Origin: Atopobium sp. | GTDB taxonomy: Bacteria; Actinomycetota; Coriobacteriia; Coriobacteriales; Atopobiaceae | Reading direction: 5' to 3' | NCBI GenBank assembly: GCA_018376005.1 | Contig: JAHACE010000022.1 | Coordinates: forward strand, 1-9,668 | DNA length: 9,668 nt | In this document: one piece after another, positions 7,401 to 9,668 of the stretch | Layout of the letters: every line of letters begins with the position of its first letter | How positions within the stretch are numbered: position 1 is the stretch's first letter | Position numbers and translations under genes: made by a program | Notes under the pieces: generated by a model | The model's database searches: none | What the model saw: the letters and a program-made list of their open reading frames with translations, nothing else | What the model was told of the DNA's origin: nothing

Positions 7401-8705
7401 GTGGTTACATGGTGGACCAGGCTTCTTTCTGCCGTGGTCTCTGGCGATATTGCTAATCAAGACGAGCAATATTTGGCACATCAAACGTCCCAGGATTATC
7501 TCTTCAATGCACTTGGACAAGGTGCCTGGGGTGCACTTTTCCCGCTTTTAACTGTTGTTTGCTCCCAGCTTGTTGGCATTGAACAAGCAGGACTTTTCTC
7601 CATGGCATTTGTTGTGGCAACGCTTTTGTTATTTATTGCTCAATACGGTGTTCGCACGTATCAAGTTTCCGACATAGCTGAACAACGTAGTTTTTCTGAT
7701 TACCAGATTCAACGCGCAGCTACCGTTATTGTCATGGTACTAGCAGGTCTTATTTGGTGCTTCTTTAAAGGGTATACCGAGCCCATGTTTTCTATCTGCA
7801 CGGGAGCTTTGCTTTTTAGGGCAGTTGACGGTATGGCTGATGTCTACGAAGGTCGTCTTCAGCAAAAAGACAAGCTCTACCTCGCAGGACTCAGTCAGGC
7901 TCTTAGGTGTAGTGCCAGTTTTATTCTCTTTACTGCTGTGTTGTTTGTTACCAGAAATCTTGTATGGGCAAGCTGGAGCATGGGTATTTGTGCCCTTATC
8001 ACTCTGGTATTTGTTTCTGCTCCCCTAGCTATTCTTGAGACCGATAAAAGCGTGCGCATCAAACTTGCAAACATCAAAGATATCTTTGTGCAGTGCTGGC
8101 CTCTCTTTTTAGCACTTTTCCTCTACAACCTCATTGACTCGCTGCCAAAGTTTGCCATGGAAGGCACGCTTTCTTACAGCAATCAGTTGTACTTCAACGC
8201 GCTTTATTTCCCAGCTCACACTATTTTGATGATCTCTACGCTCATCTACAGGCCACAGCTCTTCAAACTTGCTAGTTTGCTAGAATCCTCAATTCATAAT
8301 CCCGCTAATAAGAAACGCTTTGGCGTGATTGTACTTGCAATGTTTGGAGCCATTGCCGTAGTCACCATTGGTACCGCTGCATTTGTCGAGTTCATTGGCA
8401 TTCCTCTTAACGGCTTCTTGTATGGCGTTGATTTTGAGCAATATCGTGGACTTGCACGCATTATGGTGGCCACGGGTGGACTTTGTGCTGCAATTGACTT
8501 TTTGTACCAGCTCATCACGATCATGCGAGTTCAAAAAGCCGTTACGCGCGCTTACCTCATTTCATTTGCTGTATCCATCCCCATTATCTGGATGATGGTC
8601 AGCTTTACTGGTCTTAATGGCGCAGTTATTGGCAGCTTCTCATCCATCCTTATCCTCTTCTTACTGCTCATCAGCGAATACGCCGTAGCACGTATGAAAA
8701 ACTAG
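7401..8705 (+). CDS. Polytopic membrane protein, oligosaccharide flippase (Wzx/PST-like) family
   Basis: The 434-residue protein has about 12 predicted membrane helices (roughly 41-60, 64-81, 106-122, 163-183, 190-210, 230-246, 265-283, 308-334, 351-372, 383-402, 407-426). It resembles the polysaccharide transporter branch of the MOP superfamily, which flips lipid-linked oligosaccharides across the cytoplasmic membrane. Supporting segments are the N-terminal FNALGQGAWGALFPLLTVV helix, the glycine-rich FIAQYGVRTYQVSDI loop, and FNALYFPAHTILMIS in the middle. No glycosyltransferases are adjacent, so the substrate is unknown. The start is uncertain: GTG at 7401 has no close ribosome site (GGGGG lies 13 bases away), and coding-like sequence continues in frame upstream to a stop at 7323 without ATG, GTG or TTG. 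See the finding on the GGGGG run. It is divergent from ppc and followed by its own terminator. Confidence 0.75.
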   Translation: MVTWWTRLLSAVVSGDIANQDEQYLAHQTSQDYLFNALGQGAWGALFPLLTVVCSQLVGIEQAGLFSMAFVVATLLLFIAQYGVRTYQVSDIAEQRSFSDYQIQRAATVIVMVLAGLIWCFFKGYTEPMFSICTGALLFRAVDGMADVYEGRLQQKDKLYLAGLSQALRCSASFILFTAVLFVTRNLVWASWSMGICALITLVFVSAPLAILETDKSVRIKLANIKDIFVQCWPLFLALFLYNLIDSLPKFAMEGTLSYSNQLYFNALYFPAHTILMISTLIYRPQLFKLASLLESSIHNPANKKRFGVIVLAMFGAIAVVTIGTAAFVEFIGIPLNGFLYGVDFEQYRGLARIMVATGGLCAAIDFLYQLITIMRVQKAVTRAYLISFAVSIPIIWMMVSFTGLNGAVIGSFSSILILFLLLISEYAVARMKN

Positions 8706-8733
8706 CAAAACAATTGATGCTTAAACGTAAAAT

Positions 8734-8767
8734 CCCTCTGCTCCATACGTTAGAACAGAGGGTTTTT
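8734..8767 (+). terminator. Rho-independent terminator of the flippase gene
   Basis: A 7-bp stem CCCTCTG/CAGAGGG (8734-8740 with 8756-8762) is followed by five T (8763-8767), 28 bp after the flippase stop. On the minus strand it is followed by ATTTTA, so it may also stop the convergent glutaredoxin transcript. Confidence 0.8.
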
Positions 8768-8778
8768 AATGCATATAG

Positions 8779-8809
8779 CGAGAAACCCGTCTGCTAGAGG
8801 GGTTTCTCG
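8779..8809 (-). terminator. Terminator-like hairpin after the glutaredoxin gene
   Basis: A perfect 10-bp stem (8779-8788 with 8800-8809, CGAGAAACCC and complement) encloses 11 nt. It lies 9 bp after the glutaredoxin stop on the minus strand. The T tract after it is poor (CTATATGC), so termination may depend on it together with the hairpin at 8734-8762. Its stem is shared with the ppc terminator. Confidence 0.5.
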
Positions 8810-8818
8810 ACAATGAGC

Positions 8819-9136
8819 TTAGAAGGAGCAAGCACCGCCGATAGTGCAAGCAGCTGCTGCGGAGCCGTCATCTGCATCATCGTTTGAACCAGAAACATGG
8901 AAGACCTCGGAGAGGTAGTTAATGATGTCGCCGGACTCATACATTGCCTTGCCGTCAATGAACAGACATGGAACCTGACGCTTGCCGCCAACCTCAATGA
9001 GGCGCTCACGAGCCGCGTCATCTGCAACGATATCATGCATAGGAAGCTCAATGTTGTTCTGCTCCATGAAAGACATTACCTTGTGGCAGTATGGGCAGGT
9101 TGGCTTATAGAAAAGCTCAAGATTCTGAGTAGCCAT
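8819..9136 (-). CDS. Glutaredoxin-like thiol oxidoreductase with Cys-containing C-terminal tail
   Basis: The 105-residue protein has a thioredoxin fold of the glutaredoxin / GST N-terminal type, a cytoplasmic thiol-disulfide exchange protein. The active site is CPYC (14-17), the cis-proline is in RQVPCLFID (Pro56), and YESGDIINYL (~66-75) is the usual C-terminal helix. After residue 80 there is an acidic, low-complexity linker (SNDDADDGSAAAA) and a final segment CTIGGACSF with two further cysteines (97 and 103), which standard glutaredoxins of ~80-85 residues lack. I chose the ATG at 9136 because AAAGGAG lies five bases upstream. The longer in-frame start at 9184 would add 16 non-family residues. 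The reductant is unknown, since many relatives of the suspected host lack glutathione. It is probably a single-gene unit with its own promoter. Confidence 0.88.
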   Translation of the reverse strand: MATQNLELFYKPTCPYCHKVMSFMEQNNIELPMHDIVADDAARERLIEVGGKRQVPCLFIDGKAMYESGDIINYLSEVFHVSGSNDDADDGSAAAACTIGGACSF

Positions 9137-9150
9137 AAAAACTCCTTTGT

Positions 9151-9162
9151 TAGTAATTACTA
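9151..9162. promoter_or_regulatory. 12-bp palindrome in the glutaredoxin leader, candidate operator
   Basis: TAGTAATTACTA is a perfect palindrome between the predicted start of transcription (~9164) and the ribosome site (9142-9146). This is a usual place for a repressor. Redox-sensing MarR/DUF24 repressors use TACTA/TAGTA-type sites, which suits a thiol gene, but the link is inferred. Confidence 0.35.
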
Positions 9163-9170
9163 CTACTTTG

Positions 9171-9199
9171 TCTATACCCACCATAACGTAGTTGTTTCA
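9171..9199 (-). promoter_or_regulatory. Candidate promoter of the glutaredoxin gene
   Basis: On the minus strand TGAAAC (9194-9199) and TATAGA (9171-9176) are separated by 17 bp. The -10 matches 4 of 6 bases and the -35 is weak. It sits between the tRNA terminator and the glutaredoxin ribosome site. Confidence 0.35.
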
Positions 9200-9218
9200 C
9201 ATGGATTTAGATAGGCAT

Positions 9219-9245
9219 AAAAATAGCCGCACAAGGCGGCTATTT
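9219..9245 (-). terminator. Rho-independent terminator of the tRNA-Thr gene
   Basis: A perfect 10-bp stem (9221-9230 with 9236-9245, AAATAGCCGC and complement) has a 5-nt loop. On the minus strand it runs into TTTTT. It lies 9 bp after the tRNA 3' end. Confidence 0.85.
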
Positions 9246-9254
9246 AATAGTTGA

Positions 9255-9330
9255 TGGTGCCAGCAACCAGGATCGAACTGATGACCCCCGCTTTACGAGA
9301 GCGGTGCTCTACCAACTGAGCTATGCTGGC
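9255..9330 (-). tRNA. tRNA-Thr (anticodon CGU)
   Basis: The minus strand folds as a complete 76-nt cloverleaf. The acceptor stem is GCCAGCA with TGCTGGC, discriminator A, and an encoded CCA end (9255-9257). The D arm contains AGCTCAGTTGGTAGAGC. The anticodon stem is CCGCT/AGCGG around the loop CTCGTAA, giving anticodon CGU, which reads the threonine codon ACG. The T arm contains TTCGATC. It starts 13 bp after the truncated phosphorylase gene and may be co-transcribed with it. Confidence 0.96.
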
Positions 9331-9343
9331 GTGCAAAAGCGCG

Positions 9344-9668
9344 CTAACAACTATGAGCGCCAGCTGGGTTTGCTGCAAGCGTTAGAGCCAACACATTCAT
9401 ATCAAGAGCACGGGCCATAATAACCTCAAGAGCTGTGGAAACACCAACGTATGAAACGCCAAAGCTACGAAGCATAGCAACCTCTGCAGGAGTTTCAAAG
9501 TTTGGTCCCAATAGACCAGCAAAAACACCCTCGTTGAGCTCAATTTTGAGGTCATCCGCTACGCCGCGTGCAAGCGTTCTTAGATAAGGCGAGAAGGCAT
9601 CATTCATATCTACAAATGGGGTCTCAACATCGCGAAGACCTGCCCACTCTGCAAGCGGATTGGTTCCA
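9344..9668 (-). CDS. punA: Purine nucleoside phosphorylase (trimeric type), 5' end outside window, C-terminus truncated
   Basis: This enzyme splits purine nucleosides with phosphate to give free base and ribose-1-phosphate, for salvage. The visible 107 residues contain the family segments GTNPLAEW, FVDMNDAFSPYLR, GVFAGLLGPNFETPAEVAMLR (with the Glu that contacts the purine) and GVSTALEVIMARALDMNVLALTLAAN, whose Asn is the base-binding Asn that separates this family from methylthioadenosine phosphorylases. The frame is open to the right edge. The protein stops after AANPAGAHSC, about 35-40 residues before the usual C-terminus, so the last helix and the conserved His that contacts the ribose are missing. 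No other frame can restore them, since the tRNA begins 13 bp later. The product may be reduced or inactive. Confidence 0.85.
   Translation of the reverse strand, partial: GTNPLAEWAGLRDVETPFVDMNDAFSPYLRTLARGVADDLKIELNEGVFAGLLGPNFETPAEVAMLRSFGVSYVGVSTALEVIMARALDMNVLALTLAANPAGAHSC

Noticed and set aside
7222..7551. Plus-strand open frame of 109 codons overlapping the ppc start and flippase start
   Set aside because: The translation after ~7400 is a shadow of the flippase frame. Only its ATG at 7357 is of interest, as a possible displaced start.
9255..9330. tRNA-Thr as attachment site of an integrated element
   Set aside because: No integrase gene, direct repeat of the tRNA 3' end or mobile gene is seen in the window.

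Overview
The window reads as chromosomal DNA of a Gram-positive, moderate-GC, fermentative bacterium. Gene content, codon use and protein style suggest an actinobacterium of the Coriobacteriia (Atopobium/Olsenella-like). That placement is inferred from general resemblance and was not tested. No insertion sequence, CRISPR array, phage gene or replication origin was seen.

Layout, left to right. Bases 2-616 (+) are the 3' end of a cation diffusion facilitator (metal efflux) gene. The gap 617-963 has no protein gene. It holds several hairpins and, on the minus strand, a promoter-like pair, a structured stretch and a strong terminator, which together look like a ~120-nt small RNA. Bases 964-4205 (-) are a ferrous iron uptake operon transcribed feoA, feoA, feoB. 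The second feoA and feoB overlap by one base, the FeoB protein carries a large extra extracellular loop, and the operon has a promoter with a 15-bp palindrome just downstream. Bases 4447-7232 (-) encode phosphoenolpyruvate carboxylase (anaplerotic oxaloacetate synthesis), followed by a terminator. The reading frame is broken once, at a run of four T, so as written the gene gives no intact enzyme.

A divergent intergenic region (7233-7400) with nested inverted repeats separates ppc from a plus-strand polytopic membrane protein of the oligosaccharide flippase type (7401-8705). Two terminator-like hairpins lie between that gene and a convergent glutaredoxin-like gene (8819-9136, -). Upstream of the glutaredoxin gene are a terminator, a tRNA-Thr(CGU) gene (9255-9330, -) and the 3' end of a trimeric-type purine nucleoside phosphorylase gene (9344 to window end, -). 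The phosphorylase stops about 35-40 residues short of its family's normal C-terminus, 13 bp before the tRNA.

Functionally the window joins metal homeostasis (CDF efflux, Feo import, possible metal-responsive sites and a possible small RNA beside feoB), central carbon metabolism, an envelope polysaccharide transporter, redox and nucleoside salvage. Apart from the feo operon the genes look like separate transcription units. The most noteworthy candidates are the putative small RNA beside feoB, the FeoB loop insertion, the ppc frameshift and the truncated phosphorylase at the tRNA.
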